A stretch of DNA of 64,000 bases from Leisingera thetidis (GTDB lineage: Bacteria > Pseudomonadota > Alphaproteobacteria > Rhodobacterales > Rhodobacteraceae). The first letter of the stretch is position 1. Every line of letters starts with the position of its first letter. The translations under genes and the position numbers were made by a program. Positions 1-8,878 of this stretch are shown one piece after another. Below the pieces are notes generated by a model. It did no database searches. It was not told where the DNA came from and worked only from the letters and a program-made list of their open reading frames with translations. The stretch is from assembly GCF_025857195.1 (NCBI RefSeq), contig NZ_CP109787.1, positions 1,553,501-1,617,500 of the forward strand, in the 5' to 3' direction.

Positions 1-1131
1 TTCGAGCAGCGGACCGCGGCGGCGCAGAGGATCATGGCAAATCTCGGGCTGGACGCCCTGCTGCTGACCACGGAACCCGAAGTGCGCTATTTCACCGGGT
101 TCGACACCATCTTCTGGCTCAGCCCGACGCGGCCCTGGTTTGTGGTAATCCCGGCCAGCGGCGCGCCGATTGCGGTTATTCCGGAAATCGGCGGTCCCAG
201 CATGTCGCTGACCTGGATTTCCGATATCCGCACCTGGCTGGCGCCGCAGCCGGAAGATGACGGCATTTCCCTGCTGGCGGACACCCTGCGCGAGGTGCTG
301 CCGGGTGGCGGCACTTTGGGCGTTCCGATGGGGCATGAAACCCATGTGCGGATGCCGGCGGCCGACTTTCAGACGCTGCGCGGCATGCTGGGCGGCATCA
401 GTTTTTCCGATGGCACCGAAGTGGTGCGCCGGTTGCGGATGGTGAAATCACCTTCTGAAATTGCCAAGATCGCACGGATCTGCAGCATCGCCTCCGCCGC
501 GTTCGAGGATCTGCCGAGCCATATCCGGGCAGGCGATACCGAGCGTCAGGCCTTTGCCAAGTTCAAGATCGACCTGCTGCAGAAGGGCGCCGATGACGTG
601 CCGTATCTGGTGGGCAGTTCCGGTCCCGGCGGGGTTGCGGACGTGATCAACCGTCCCACGGACCGGGTGATTGCAGACGGCGACATGCTGCTGCTGGACA
701 CCGGTTCACTGTGGGGCGGCTACAGCTGCGACTTCGACCGGAACTTTGCATTCGGCCATGCCTCGGACGAGGCCAAATCCGCCTATGACCTGGCCTGGCG
801 GGCGACAGAAGCCGGCCTGCAGGCCGCACGGCCCGGCATCACCACCGCGGATCTGTGGGGCGCGATGGCCAAGGTGCTGGAGGAGGGCGGCTGCAGCGGC
901 CATCAGATCGGCCGGATGGGTCACGGGCTGGGGATGCAGGTGACCGAATGGCCCTCGCTGATGCCCGGCGACAATACGGTGATCGAGGCCGGCATGGTGC
1001 TGACGCTTGAACCCGGTTTCGCCTTTGGCGGCAGCAAGATGATGCTGCACGAGGAAAATATCGTCATCCATGAGGATGGCGCCGAACTGCTGTCGCGCCG
1101 TGCTGCGCGCGAGCTTCCGATCATCACATAA
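1..1131 (+). CDS. M24-family metallohydrolase (Xaa-Pro peptidase-like), 5' end outside window
   Basis: The reading frame is open back to base 1, so the gene starts upstream; the first Met inside the window is at base 34. Numbering from it, all five metal ligands of the pita-bread fold are visible: D222 (LLLDTG), D233 (SCDFDR), H297 (MGHGLGM), E326 (LTLEPG) and E340 (HEENIVI). The N-terminal creatinase-like domain has the typical YFTGF motif. The family hydrolyses peptide or amide bonds next to proline or unusual amino acids. It sits 18 bp before a GcvT-type FAD demethylase and an amino acid/ectoine-type ABC transporter, so a catabolic hydrolase for the imported compound is likelier than a general peptidase. 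The substrate cannot be read from the sequence. Confidence 0.85.
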   Translation, partial: FEQRTAAAQRIMANLGLDALLLTTEPEVRYFTGFDTIFWLSPTRPWFVVIPASGAPIAVIPEIGGPSMSLTWISDIRTWLAPQPEDDGISLLADTLREVLPGGGTLGVPMGHETHVRMPAADFQTLRGMLGGISFSDGTEVVRRLRMVKSPSEIAKIARICSIASAAFEDLPSHIRAGDTERQAFAKFKIDLLQKGADDVPYLVGSSGPGGVADVINRPTDRVIADGDMLLLDTGSLWGGYSCDFDRNFAFGHASDEAKSAYDLAWRATEAGLQAARPGITTADLWGAMAKVLEEGGCSGHQIGRMGHGLGMQVTEWPSLMPGDNTVIEAGMVLTLEPGFAFGGSKMMLHEENIVIHEDGAELLSRRAARELPIIT

Positions 1132-1149
1132 GCCACGGGTTTCACCAGA

Positions 1150-3606
1150 ATGACCAAACAACTCCCGTCCCACGCACAGGTTGTCATCATCGGCGGCGGC
1201 ATCCACGGCTGCTCGGTGGCCTATCACCTGGCCAAACAGGGGCTGACCGATGTTGTGCTGCTGGAGCGCAAGCAGCTGACCAGCGGCACCACCTGGCACG
1301 CGGCCGGTCTTGTGGGGCAGCTGCAGGGCAGCCACGCCACCACCGCCTTTGCCAAATACGGCATTGAGCTGCTGCAGGAGATCGAGGCGGAGACCGGCCA
1401 GAACCCGGGCTACCGGCGGTCGGGGTCGATTTCCATCGCCGTCAACGATGAACGGATGGCAGAACTGAAGCGCAAGGCGGATTTTGCAGCGCTGTTCGGG
1501 GTGGAGGCGCACTACCTGGAAACTGCCGAGATCCAGGAGCGCTGGCCGCTGATGAACCCCGCGGGCGTGCTGGGCGGCATCTACATGCCCAGCGACGGCT
1601 CTGCCAACCCGGTGGATCTGACCACGGCGCTGGCCAAGGGCGCGCGGATGCGCGGCGCGAAGATCCTGGAGAACATCAAGGTCGAAGAGGTGCTGACCCG
1701 CGACGGCAAGGCGGTGGGCGTGCGCACCGGGCAGGAAACCATCAGTGCGGATTACGTGGTGAACTGCGGCGGCATGTGGGCGCGCGAGCTGGGCCGCCAG
1801 AACGGTGTCGGCGTGCCGCTGCATGCCTGCGAGCATTACTACCTGGTGACCGAGGCGATTAATAATCTGCCCAGCGACCTGCCGGTGCTGCGCTCCTATT
1901 GCGATGGCACCTACTGGAAGGAAGACGCCGGCAAGCTCTTGTTCGGCTTTGCTCATTTCCAGGCCAAACCCTGGGGCATGAGGGGGATTTCGGAGGACTT
2001 CGAATTCGACAGCCTGCCGTTTGTCGAAGACGACGTGATGGAGGTGCTGGAACTGGCGATGAACCGGGTGCCGCTCTTGCAGGACACCGGCATCCGCACC
2101 TTCTTCAACGGGCCGGAGAGCTATTCCTACGATGGCCGCTTCATCCTGGGGCAGGCACCGGACATCCCGAACTATTTCGTGCTGGGCGGGGTGAACTCCA
2201 CCGGTATCCAGTCGGGCTCCGGGGCAGGGCGGGCCTTGGCGCAATGGATCATTGACGGTCATGCGCCGATCGACCTCAGCGAAATGGACCCCAAGCGCTG
2301 CGAGGAATTCCAGGCGCGCGATCCCTATCTGCAGGAACGCTGCCCGGAGACCCTGGTGCTGACCTATGCAATGCACTGGCCGAACCACCAGCGCGAGACC
2401 GTCCGCAACCTGCGGCGCACACCGTTCTATCATCCGATGAAGGCCCGCGGCGCCTGTTTCACCGAGGCCCAGGGCTGGGAACGCCCCGGCTGGTTCGCGC
2501 CCGAGGGCGTTGAGCCGAAGTACGAATACAGCTTTGGCCGCCAGAACTGGTTTCCGCACGTTCAGGAAGAACAGAAAGCAGCGCGTGAAGCTGTTGCCAT
2601 GATCGATTACACCATGCTGGGCAAGCTGATGGTCGAGGGCCGCGACGCCGAGAGCTTCCTGCAGCGGGCCTGCACCAACAATATGGCGATGGTCAATGGC
2701 CGCGTCGCCTATACGCTGATGCTGAACGAACGCGGCGGTATCGAGAGCGATGTCACGGTTGCCCGTCACGGCGATGACAGCTTCATGGTGATGAGTTCGA
2801 TCTCGCACACCCGGCGCGACTACCTGCACCTGCGCGACCTGATCCGCGAGGATGAGGATGTGCGCCTGCGCGATGCGACAACCGCCTATGGCGTGCTGGG
2901 GATCATGGGGCCGAACAGCCGCGAGCTGCTGCAGATGGTCAGCGATGCGGAACTGTCAAATGCGGCGTTCCCGTTCAACAGCCTGCGGCATTTCCATATC
3001 GGCCACGCCCCGGTGTTCGCGCAGCGCCTGTCCTATTCCGGCGAATTGGGCTGGGAGATTTTCATTACCCCGGATTTTGCCGAACACGTGTTCGAGGTGC
3101 TGATGCAGGCCGGCGAGCAGTTCGGCATCCGCCTGATCGGCGGCGAGGCGCTGAATGCGCTGCGGCTGGAAAAGGGCTTTGTCCACTGGGGCCACGACAT
3201 GGCCTATACCGAGGCGCCGCATCAGATGGGCATGGAGTTTGTCTGCAAGACCAAGAAGCCCATCCCCTTCATTGGCCGCGACGCCTATCTGGCGCGCAAG
3301 GCGGAAAACAAGGGTCCGTTCCTGTGCTCGGTCAAGCTGCGCGATGCCGGGCCGCTCTTGCATCACAACGAGCCGGTGCTGCGGGATGGCAAGATTGCAG
3401 GCTATGTGACCGCCGGCGCCTGGGGGCAGGCGGTCGGGGCGGCTGTCGGCCTGTGCCTGCTGACTCTGCCGGACGGCGAAACAGACAAGGCAGCCGTGGA
3501 AAACGGCGGGTTCACGGTGCTGGTGGAAGGCAAGAGCGTTGAGGCCGATGTCAGCCTGACCCCGTTCTATGACCCGCAAAGCAAACGGATGCTGTCCGGC
3601 GCCTAG
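1150..3606 (+). CDS. GcvT-family FAD-dependent oxidoreductase (dimethylglycine/sarcosine dehydrogenase-like)
   Basis: An 818-residue protein. The N-terminal half is a DAO-type FAD domain with the dinucleotide motif IIGGGIHG (residues 13-20) and SGTTWHAAG around His50, the position that covalently carries FAD in dimethylglycine dehydrogenase. The C-terminal half, from about residue 430, is the folate-binding GCV_T domain plus its barrel. Such enzymes oxidatively demethylate N-methyl amino acids and pass the one-carbon unit to tetrahydrofolate. It follows the M24 hydrolase by 18 bp and precedes the ABC transporter. The exact substrate (sarcosine, dimethylglycine or another N-methyl compound) is not determined. 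Confidence 0.9.
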   Translation: MTKQLPSHAQVVIIGGGIHGCSVAYHLAKQGLTDVVLLERKQLTSGTTWHAAGLVGQLQGSHATTAFAKYGIELLQEIEAETGQNPGYRRSGSISIAVNDERMAELKRKADFAALFGVEAHYLETAEIQERWPLMNPAGVLGGIYMPSDGSANPVDLTTALAKGARMRGAKILENIKVEEVLTRDGKAVGVRTGQETISADYVVNCGGMWARELGRQNGVGVPLHACEHYYLVTEAINNLPSDLPVLRSYCDGTYWKEDAGKLLFGFAHFQAKPWGMRGISEDFEFDSLPFVEDDVMEVLELAMNRVPLLQDTGIRTFFNGPESYSYDGRFILGQAPDIPNYFVLGGVNSTGIQSGSGAGRALAQWIIDGHAPIDLSEMDPKRCEEFQARDPYLQERCPETLVLTYAMHWPNHQRETVRNLRRTPFYHPMKARGACFTEAQGWERPGWFAPEGVEPKYEYSFGRQNWFPHVQEEQKAAREAVAMIDYTMLGKLMVEGRDAESFLQRACTNNMAMVNGRVAYTLMLNERGGIESDVTVARHGDDSFMVMSSISHTRRDYLHLRDLIREDEDVRLRDATTAYGVLGIMGPNSRELLQMVSDAELSNAAFPFNSLRHFHIGHAPVFAQRLSYSGELGWEIFITPDFAEHVFEVLMQAGEQFGIRLIGGEALNALRLEKGFVHWGHDMAYTEAPHQMGMEFVCKTKKPIPFIGRDAYLARKAENKGPFLCSVKLRDAGPLLHHNEPVLRDGKIAGYVTAGAWGQAVGAAVGLCLLTLPDGETDKAAVENGGFTVLVEGKSVEADVSLTPFYDPQSKRMLSGA

Positions 3607-3632
3607 CGGCGCCCGGCATCAGGGAGGCGTTC

Positions 3633-3692
3633 ACGGTCCTGGAGCATATGCCCGATGTCCCGCTCTCATCATCGGGCCGGGTTCAGGACCGT
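3633..3692 (+). other. Nested inverted repeat between demethylase and transporter genes
   Basis: An outer 9-bp perfect stem (ACGGTCCTG at 3633-3641 with CAGGACCGT at 3684-3692) encloses an inner 8-bp perfect stem (GCCCGATG at 3650-3657 with CATCGGGC at 3670-3677) around a 12-base loop. There is no U-tract, so it is not a standard terminator. It lies in the 164-bp gap before the binding-protein gene and may be an RNA processing or stability element. Confidence 0.5.
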
Positions 3693-3770
3693 GGCGATGG
3701 AGCGGCAGACCCAGCCGATCGGCAGGCGCGTGATCCATATCGACGACAGGTTAAATTCAGGGAGGAAACC

Positions 3771-4613
3771 ATGACTTTCAAACTACTCAACACTCTGGGC
3801 GCAGCGGCGGTTGCAGCCGTGGCCAGTTCGGCAGCAGCGCTGGCCGGGCCGATTGATGACCGGATAGCCGCAGGCGAGCCGCTCCGCATCGGCTTCTCCA
3901 ACATTCCGATCTGGGGCTACCCGGACGAGAACGGCGACGCCAAGGGCTTCGTGAACGAGATCGCCATCGGCATTCTGAAGAAGATGGGCCACGACAACGT
4001 CGAAGCCACCGTGACCGACTGGGGCGGGCTGATCCCGGGGCTGCAGGCGAACCGCTATGATTTGATCACCGGCGGGCTTTATATCCTCAACAGCCGCTGC
4101 GAGAACATCTCCTTTTCCGAGCCGATTGCCCAGTCCGGTGACGCCTTCATCGTTCCGGCCGGCAATCCCAAGGGTATCCAGACCTATCAGGACATCCTGG
4201 CTGCAGAAGCGGTTCTGGCTGCCGGTTCCGGCTACAACACCGTCGAAGCCGCCAAGAAGGAAGGGCTGACCGACGCCATGATCATGCAGGTGCCCGGACC
4301 CACCGAAATGCTGGCAGCCGTCAAGGCCGGCCGCGCGGATGCCGCCGGCATGACTTATTTCGAAGCCGCGCATCTGGCGAACAGCGACGCGGCCGTCGAT
4401 GTGACCGATCCCAGCGCACTGCCGGAATGGACGCTGAACTGGGTTGGCGTCGGTTTCCGGGATACGGATGGCGATTTCCTGGCCGAGTTCAACAAGGCGC
4501 TGGCGGAATACGTCGGCTCCGAGGAGATGATGCAGGCGGTCGCGCAGTACGGCTACACCAAAAGCACCCTGCCTGGTGGCAAGACCACCGAATGGACCTG
4601 CAGCAACCGCTGA
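3771..4613 (+). CDS. ABC transporter substrate-binding protein, EhuB-like
   Basis: A 280-residue periplasmic binding protein of the polar amino acid family. The ATG at 3771 is chosen because a strong ribosome site (GGGAGG) ends six bases upstream and a secretion signal follows directly: FKLL, an Ala-rich hydrophobic core, and probable cleavage after ALA at residue 25. The mature protein starts with LRIGFSNIPIWGY and contains DWGGLIPGLQANRYDLI, then a region resembling EhuB, the ectoine/hydroxyectoine binding protein. Two permease genes and one ATPase gene follow, a complete EhuBCDA-type layout. The ligand is uncertain because the canonical ectoine-degrading genes are not in the window. Confidence 0.82.
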   Translation: MTFKLLNTLGAAAVAAVASSAAALAGPIDDRIAAGEPLRIGFSNIPIWGYPDENGDAKGFVNEIAIGILKKMGHDNVEATVTDWGGLIPGLQANRYDLITGGLYILNSRCENISFSEPIAQSGDAFIVPAGNPKGIQTYQDILAAEAVLAAGSGYNTVEAAKKEGLTDAMIMQVPGPTEMLAAVKAGRADAAGMTYFEAAHLANSDAAVDVTDPSALPEWTLNWVGVGFRDTDGDFLAEFNKALAEYVGSEEMMQAVAQYGYTKSTLPGGKTTEWTCSNR

Positions 4614-4622
4614 TCCGGCAGC

Positions 4623-4647
4623 GCGGCGGGGCCATAGGTTCCGCCGC
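4623..4647 (+). other. Stem-loop after the binding-protein gene
   Basis: GCGGCGG (4623-4629) pairs with CCGCCGC (4641-4647) across an 11-base loop, directly after the binding-protein stop codon. Hairpins at this place in ABC operons commonly stabilise the upstream message and reduce read-through into the permease genes. No U-tract follows. Confidence 0.45.
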
Positions 4648-4661
4648 ATAATCTACTTCTT

Positions 4662-5345
4662 ATGCAATACGGATTACTGATGGGTTTCTACGAATTCCTG
4701 GTCCAGTACTGGCCGCGGCTCATGTCGGGGATGGGCGTTACCGTCGTCCAGTTCCTGCTCGCGGCGGCAATCGGCATTGCGATCGCGCTCTGCATGGGCC
4801 TGATGAAGCTCTCGCAGAACCGGTTGCTGCATGGTGCGGCCGTCACCTACATCGAAATCTTCCGCGGCACCTCGCTTGTCGTCCAGCTCTACTGGATCTT
4901 CTTCGTCCTGCCTTTGTTCGGGCTGACGATCGAAAAATTCACTGCCGGGTATCTGGCGGTTGGCATGAATATCGGCGCTTACGGGGCCGAACTGGTGCGC
5001 GGCGGCATCCTGTCTGTGCCCAAGGGCCAATGGGAGGCAGCACTGGCCATCAACATGAGCCCGGCCCAGCGGATGCGGCGGATCATCCTGCCGCAGGCGC
5101 TGGTCAGCATGCTGCCGCCCTGGGGCAACCTGATGATCGAGCTTTTGAAGGGCACGGCCTTGGTTTCGCTGATCTCGGTGGCCGATCTGATGTTCGAATC
5201 CCGCCAGATCAACGCCTCGACCTTCCTGTCGGCGCAGGTCTTTGGTGCGGCGCTGGTCATCTACTACATATTGGCCCGCTTTTTCGTGACGCCGTTCATG
5301 CGCTGGCTGGAACGCCATATGGCGCGCAAGATGGGGAGGGCGTGA
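4662..5345 (+). CDS. Polar amino acid/ectoine-type ABC permease, first subunit (EhuC-like)
   Basis: A 227-residue inner-membrane permease with about five hydrophobic segments. It has the His/Glu/Gln-type permease signature EIFRGTSLVVQLYW and the cytoplasmic coupling loop with GAELVRGGI and PKGQWEAALAI. The second Met at 4680 (MGFYEFLVQYW) is an equally good start, since neither has a strong ribosome site. It stands three bases before the second permease. The ligand is set by the binding protein and remains unproven. Confidence 0.83.
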   Translation: MQYGLLMGFYEFLVQYWPRLMSGMGVTVVQFLLAAAIGIAIALCMGLMKLSQNRLLHGAAVTYIEIFRGTSLVVQLYWIFFVLPLFGLTIEKFTAGYLAVGMNIGAYGAELVRGGILSVPKGQWEAALAINMSPAQRMRRIILPQALVSMLPPWGNLMIELLKGTALVSLISVADLMFESRQINASTFLSAQVFGAALVIYYILARFFVTPFMRWLERHMARKMGRA

Positions 5346-5348
5346 GCA

Positions 5349-6014
5349 ATGTTTGACTGGCAATGGGACTTCACCTGGGAAATCCTGCCGCGTCTGATCA
5401 CGGCCACCGGCAACACGCTGGTTGCGGCTCTTGCGGGTTATGCGATTGCCGTGGTGCTGGGCATGGCGCTGGCACTGGCGCAGCGGACACCTTCTAAAGC
5501 CGCAGCCTTTGCGGTGCGGGAAGTGGTTGAGTTCATCCGCTCCACGCCGCTGATCCTGCAGATCTTCTTTGTATTCTACGTCGGCCCGCAGTTCGGCATC
5601 CGGCTCAGCCCGTGGATGTCCGGCATGATCGCCATCGGCCTGCATTATGCCTGCTACCTGTCGGAAGTCTTCCGCGGCGGCATTGAAAGCGTGCCGAAAG
5701 GCCAGTGGGAGGCCGCAACCGCGCTCAACATGACAACGGCGCAGAAATACCTCCGGGTGATCATCCCGCAAGCGATCCCGCCTGCGCTGTCGGGCATGGG
5801 AAACTATCTGGTCGGCATCTTCAAGGACACGCCGATGCTCTCGGTGATCGGGGTTGCCGAGCTGATCCATACCGCCAATGCCATCGGTTCGGAAAACTAC
5901 CGCTTTCTGGAGCCTTACACGATGGTCGGCATCATCTTTCTGGCAATCTCCCTGCCGGCAGCGGGCCTGATCCGGCTGTTCGAAGGGTATGTGCGCCGCA
6001 AACTGGGACTGTAA
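5349..6014 (+). CDS. Polar amino acid/ectoine-type ABC permease, second subunit (EhuD-like)
   Basis: A 221-residue permease paired with the preceding gene. It has the same family hallmarks: EFIRSTPLILQIFF and a coupling loop with SEVFRGGIESVPKGQWEA. It begins three bases after the first permease and ends two bases before the ATPase start, so the genes are translationally close. It forms the heterodimeric membrane channel of the importer. Confidence 0.85.
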   Translation: MFDWQWDFTWEILPRLITATGNTLVAALAGYAIAVVLGMALALAQRTPSKAAAFAVREVVEFIRSTPLILQIFFVFYVGPQFGIRLSPWMSGMIAIGLHYACYLSEVFRGGIESVPKGQWEAATALNMTTAQKYLRVIIPQAIPPALSGMGNYLVGIFKDTPMLSVIGVAELIHTANAIGSENYRFLEPYTMVGIIFLAISLPAAGLIRLFEGYVRRKLGL

Positions 6015-6016
6015 CT

Positions 6017-6832
6017 ATGCTGGACAAGACTGGCCTTCCGCTTGAAATGACCGGTGAAGACACACCGATGGTGAGCTTTCGCAAGGTGCGCAAATCCTAT
6101 GGCCCGCTGACCGTCCTTGATGACCTCGACCTCGACATTGCCGCAGGCGAGATGGTGTCCATCATCGGCCCGTCGGGATCCGGCAAGACCACCGTGCTGC
6201 GGATGCTGATGACGCTGGAGCAGATCAATGGCGGGGTGATCTATGTGGACGGCAAGCCGCTGACGCATATGCCCAAAGGCGGCCAGCTGGTTCCTGCCAG
6301 CGAGCGCCATCTGCGCAGCCGCCGCGCCGACATCGGCATGTGCTTCCAGCACTTCAACCTGTTTCCGCACATGACGGCGCTGGAGAACTGCATGGAAGGG
6401 CCGGTGCAGGTGCTGGGCCTGTCCAAGGCCGAAGCCCGCGACCGTTCGGAGGAGCTGCTGGAAATGGTCGGCATGATCTCCAAGAAGGATCAGCATCCCT
6501 CGCGCCTGTCGGGCGGCCAGCAGCAGCGGGTGGCGATTGCCCGGGCGCTGGCGATGCGGCCCAAGGTGATGCTGTTTGACGAGGTGACATCGGCCCTCGA
6601 CCCCGAGGTGATCGGCGAGGTCACCACCGTCATCCGCAAACTGGTGGCCGAGCACAATCTGACCATGCTCATGGTCACCCACCAGATGGGGTTTGCCCGC
6701 GATATCTCCGACCGGGTGTGCTTCTTCTATGGCGGCAAGATCGAGGAGCAGGGCCCGCCGGCCCAGCTGTTCGGCAACCCGCAGCGGGAGCGCACGCAGC
6801 AGTTCCTGAGCGCGGTGCGCGAAGCGGTCTGA
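6017..6832 (+). CDS. ABC transporter ATP-binding protein (EhuA-like)
   Basis: A 271-residue ATPase. The frame stays open far upstream through the permease gene, but the ATG at 6017, two bases after the permease stop, is the sensible start. Walker A is GPSGSGKTT (51-59), the signature is LSGGQQQRVAIARAL, Walker B is VMLFDEVTSALDPE and the switch His lies in VTHQM. It powers import by the two permeases and completes the Ehu-type system. Confidence 0.9.
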   Translation: MLDKTGLPLEMTGEDTPMVSFRKVRKSYGPLTVLDDLDLDIAAGEMVSIIGPSGSGKTTVLRMLMTLEQINGGVIYVDGKPLTHMPKGGQLVPASERHLRSRRADIGMCFQHFNLFPHMTALENCMEGPVQVLGLSKAEARDRSEELLEMVGMISKKDQHPSRLSGGQQQRVAIARALAMRPKVMLFDEVTSALDPEVIGEVTTVIRKLVAEHNLTMLMVTHQMGFARDISDRVCFFYGGKIEEQGPPAQLFGNPQRERTQQFLSAVREAV

Positions 6833-6844
6833 CCGCAGTCGGAC

Positions 6845-7175
6845 CGGAACCTTCGCATGATTGAGACCTTGGCAGGCCTGTTCGCTGAGCAGGCCTGATC
6901 GCCGGATCACAAAGCAACTGCGGCCGGTAACCCGCTGATAGCCCGTGAACGGCACCAGCCGCCCGGCATCGATCTCAAACCGCGGCACGTCCGGGCAGCC
7001 AAGGGCAAGGCCGCGCCCTTGCCGGTTCGCAAGGGGCCGCCCGGCCGGTCTTCCAGCACTGCGATGCGCTTGCGGACAGCGGCCTGGGGGCATTCAGCTC
7101 TTCCGGGGAACCGGTGAAGCTGCCGGGCCGGGCAATGGCCTCGGAAAACAGAAGATAGCCGAATGGAGGCAGGTC
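6845..7175 (-). pseudogene. LysR-type regulator remnant (GcvA-like C-terminal half)
   Basis: No intact gene lies between 6833 and 7320. On the minus strand one frame (7175-7044) encodes DLPPFGYLLFSEAIARPG and PEEL, like the effector-domain stretch of GcvA-type LysR proteins. A second frame (7030-6845) encodes GRGLALGCPDVPRFEIDAGRL and then PFTGYQ, like the end of the same domain. The frame changes near 7035 and no helix-turn-helix or start is found. The old gene was convergent to the ABC operon. A CAGGCCTG pair at 6873-6897 may be the operon's weak hairpin end. Confidence 0.5.
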
Positions 7176-7320
7176 GCGGCGGTTGTTTTCATCACCTGCA
7201 GTCTTTGCACTTCCAGACAAGATGCCACTTTGAGACGTCGGGTGTTGGACGTAGCATTCTGCCAACGGCAGCTATGGCCGGACGCCAGAGGATTCCGCAA
7301 ACCAGCAGCAGGGAAACCGC

Positions 7321-8463
7321 ATGTTCACCGAACGACTGTCCCGATTTCAGACCAGACTGGCCGAGGCCGGAATTGACGTGGCGCTGATCACCGATGACGA
7401 CAACGTCTATTACCTGACCGGTTATTACGATTACCTGCATATGGATTTCGGCCGCCCGACCATTCTGGTGGTGCCCAGGGACGGCGATACGCTGCTGATC
7501 ACCCCGGCCATCGACCTCAACAGCGCCAAGGCGTCAGCGCGGGTGGGCCGGATTGCGCCTTGGAACGACGGCATGGGCAACGAGTGGCGCGAGGAACTGC
7601 CCAGGGCGGTCCGCAAGGCAGGCCTGGTGGCGATAGAGCCAGGCCATATGCCACCGCCGGTCCGGGCCTGTGTCGATGATCTGGTGGATGCTTCAAGGAT
7701 TGCCAGCGCCACGCCGATCCTGGCGGAAATGCGGATGATCAAATCGGCGGAGGAACTGCAGCTGGCCCGCCATGCCGGCCAGGTGGCAACGGCAATGATG
7801 CAGGCGGGGCGCGCTGCCATCGGCGACGGGGTGCCCGAGTACGAGGTGGCGATTGCCACCAGCCAAGCGGGCACCCGCAAGGCTGCAGAGCTGCTGGCCG
7901 CGCATTACGACGATGGCGACATGTCGCCCAACACCCATTTCCTGCAGATCATGGCTTCAGGCCGGGATATCGTGAAGACTCATCACCGCGCGTCCACCAG
8001 GATCATGCGCCGGGGAGAACCGGTGTTCCTGTGCTTTTGCGGCATGACCAATTTCCACCGCTTCAAGCTGGGCTTTGACCGCACCTTCTGGATTGGTGAG
8101 GCTGACCCGGAACAAGTTGCCGTCTATGAAGTGGCGGTCGCAAGCCAGAAGGCGGCTCTTGATGCGCTGAAACCCGGCGTGACCGCGGAAAGCGTGCACG
8201 CGGCCTATGCCGAGGTCATTCAGAGCGCGGGTTATGAATATCCCTTCCGCTGCGGGCGGGCGACCGGCTTCAGCTTTCTGGAGGCGCCGCAGCTGGTGAC
8301 CGGGGATAAGACTGTCCTGCAGCCGGGCATGGTTCTGGCGGTGGACGGTTCCGTTTCGGTCGAGACCTTCCGCGCCCAGGTGGGGGACAGCTTCATCATC
8401 ACCGGGGACGGCTGGGAGCCGCTCACCCGGCATCCGAAATCTGTGGAGGAGGTTCTTCTCTGA
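7321..8463 (+). CDS. M24-fold hydrolase without metal ligands (creatinase-like)
   Basis: A 380-residue pita-bread protein, with ribosome site GCAGGG ahead of the ATG. The N-terminal domain has YYLTGYYDY and DFGRPTILVV, resembling creatinase, and the linker MRMIKSAEEL is typical of the family. The two aspartates of M24 metallopeptidases are missing: where LxxDxG and xxDxxR are expected, the protein has LCFCGMTNF and KLGFDRTF. Creatinase and some ectoine hydrolases also work without metal. With a demethylase upstream, an amidino- or amide-hydrolase for a small amine is plausible. The substrate is unknown. Confidence 0.8.
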   Translation: MFTERLSRFQTRLAEAGIDVALITDDDNVYYLTGYYDYLHMDFGRPTILVVPRDGDTLLITPAIDLNSAKASARVGRIAPWNDGMGNEWREELPRAVRKAGLVAIEPGHMPPPVRACVDDLVDASRIASATPILAEMRMIKSAEELQLARHAGQVATAMMQAGRAAIGDGVPEYEVAIATSQAGTRKAAELLAAHYDDGDMSPNTHFLQIMASGRDIVKTHHRASTRIMRRGEPVFLCFCGMTNFHRFKLGFDRTFWIGEADPEQVAVYEVAVASQKAALDALKPGVTAESVHAAYAEVIQSAGYEYPFRCGRATGFSFLEAPQLVTGDKTVLQPGMVLAVDGSVSVETFRAQVGDSFIITGDGWEPLTRHPKSVEEVLL

Positions 8464-8695
8464 TGTTTCCGCCAGGCCGTCAAACACCCTGGCAGAATTC
8501 TGGAAAAACACCGCCTGAGGTTCCTTGGGGACAGTGAAGGCGCCCCACACGTCAATTGAAGCACGCCGCCCGCAAAGGGGCAGTCAATGAAGGAACCCGG
8601 CGGCTGCATCCATCGCAATCCGGTGCCGGGCAATGCGGCTGGATTGGGTGCGTGCGTTCTTCCACATGCCAGGGGAGGCCAGGAATGCCCCCCGC

Positions 8696-8878
8696 AATAC
8701 AGTTGACGCGCTTCTGGCCGCCGTGGCGGACAACACCGTCTTGCCGGACGGATTGACCGAGGCGACGCAGCCGCAGGTTTGTACTTCCCCTGACTTCCTG
8801 GAATTGGAGGTGGACCGGTTATGCGATCGCGAGTGGTTCTGTGGCGGCCGCGAGGACGAAAACGAGCCCCCCGGAGGC
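8696..8878 (+). pseudogene. Rieske-type oxygenase alpha-subunit remnant
   Basis: Within the gene-free stretch 8464-9191 this frame encodes NTVDALLAAVAD, then TSPDFLELEVDRLCDREWFC and GREDENEPPGG. These match the N-terminal start of Rieske non-haem iron oxygenases (Y-S-P-F-L-x-x-E...R-x-W-x-C-x-GR-x-D-E). The Rieske CxH/CxxH centre and the catalytic domain are missing, so only about 60 codons survive. Oxygenases of this type demethylate betaines, which fits the neighbouring GcvT-type demethylase. The rest of the stretch (8464-8695, 8879-9191) shows nothing I can assign. Confidence 0.5.

Noticed and set aside
706..2829. Minus-strand open frame of about 700 codons opposite the demethylase gene
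   Set aside because: Same high-GC shadow effect; no start site or motif.
7321..8463. Assignment of the second M24 protein as ectoine hydrolase (DoeA/EutD)
   Set aside because: The adjacent deacetylase and other ectoine genes are missing, and the N-terminal motifs resemble creatinase at least as much.
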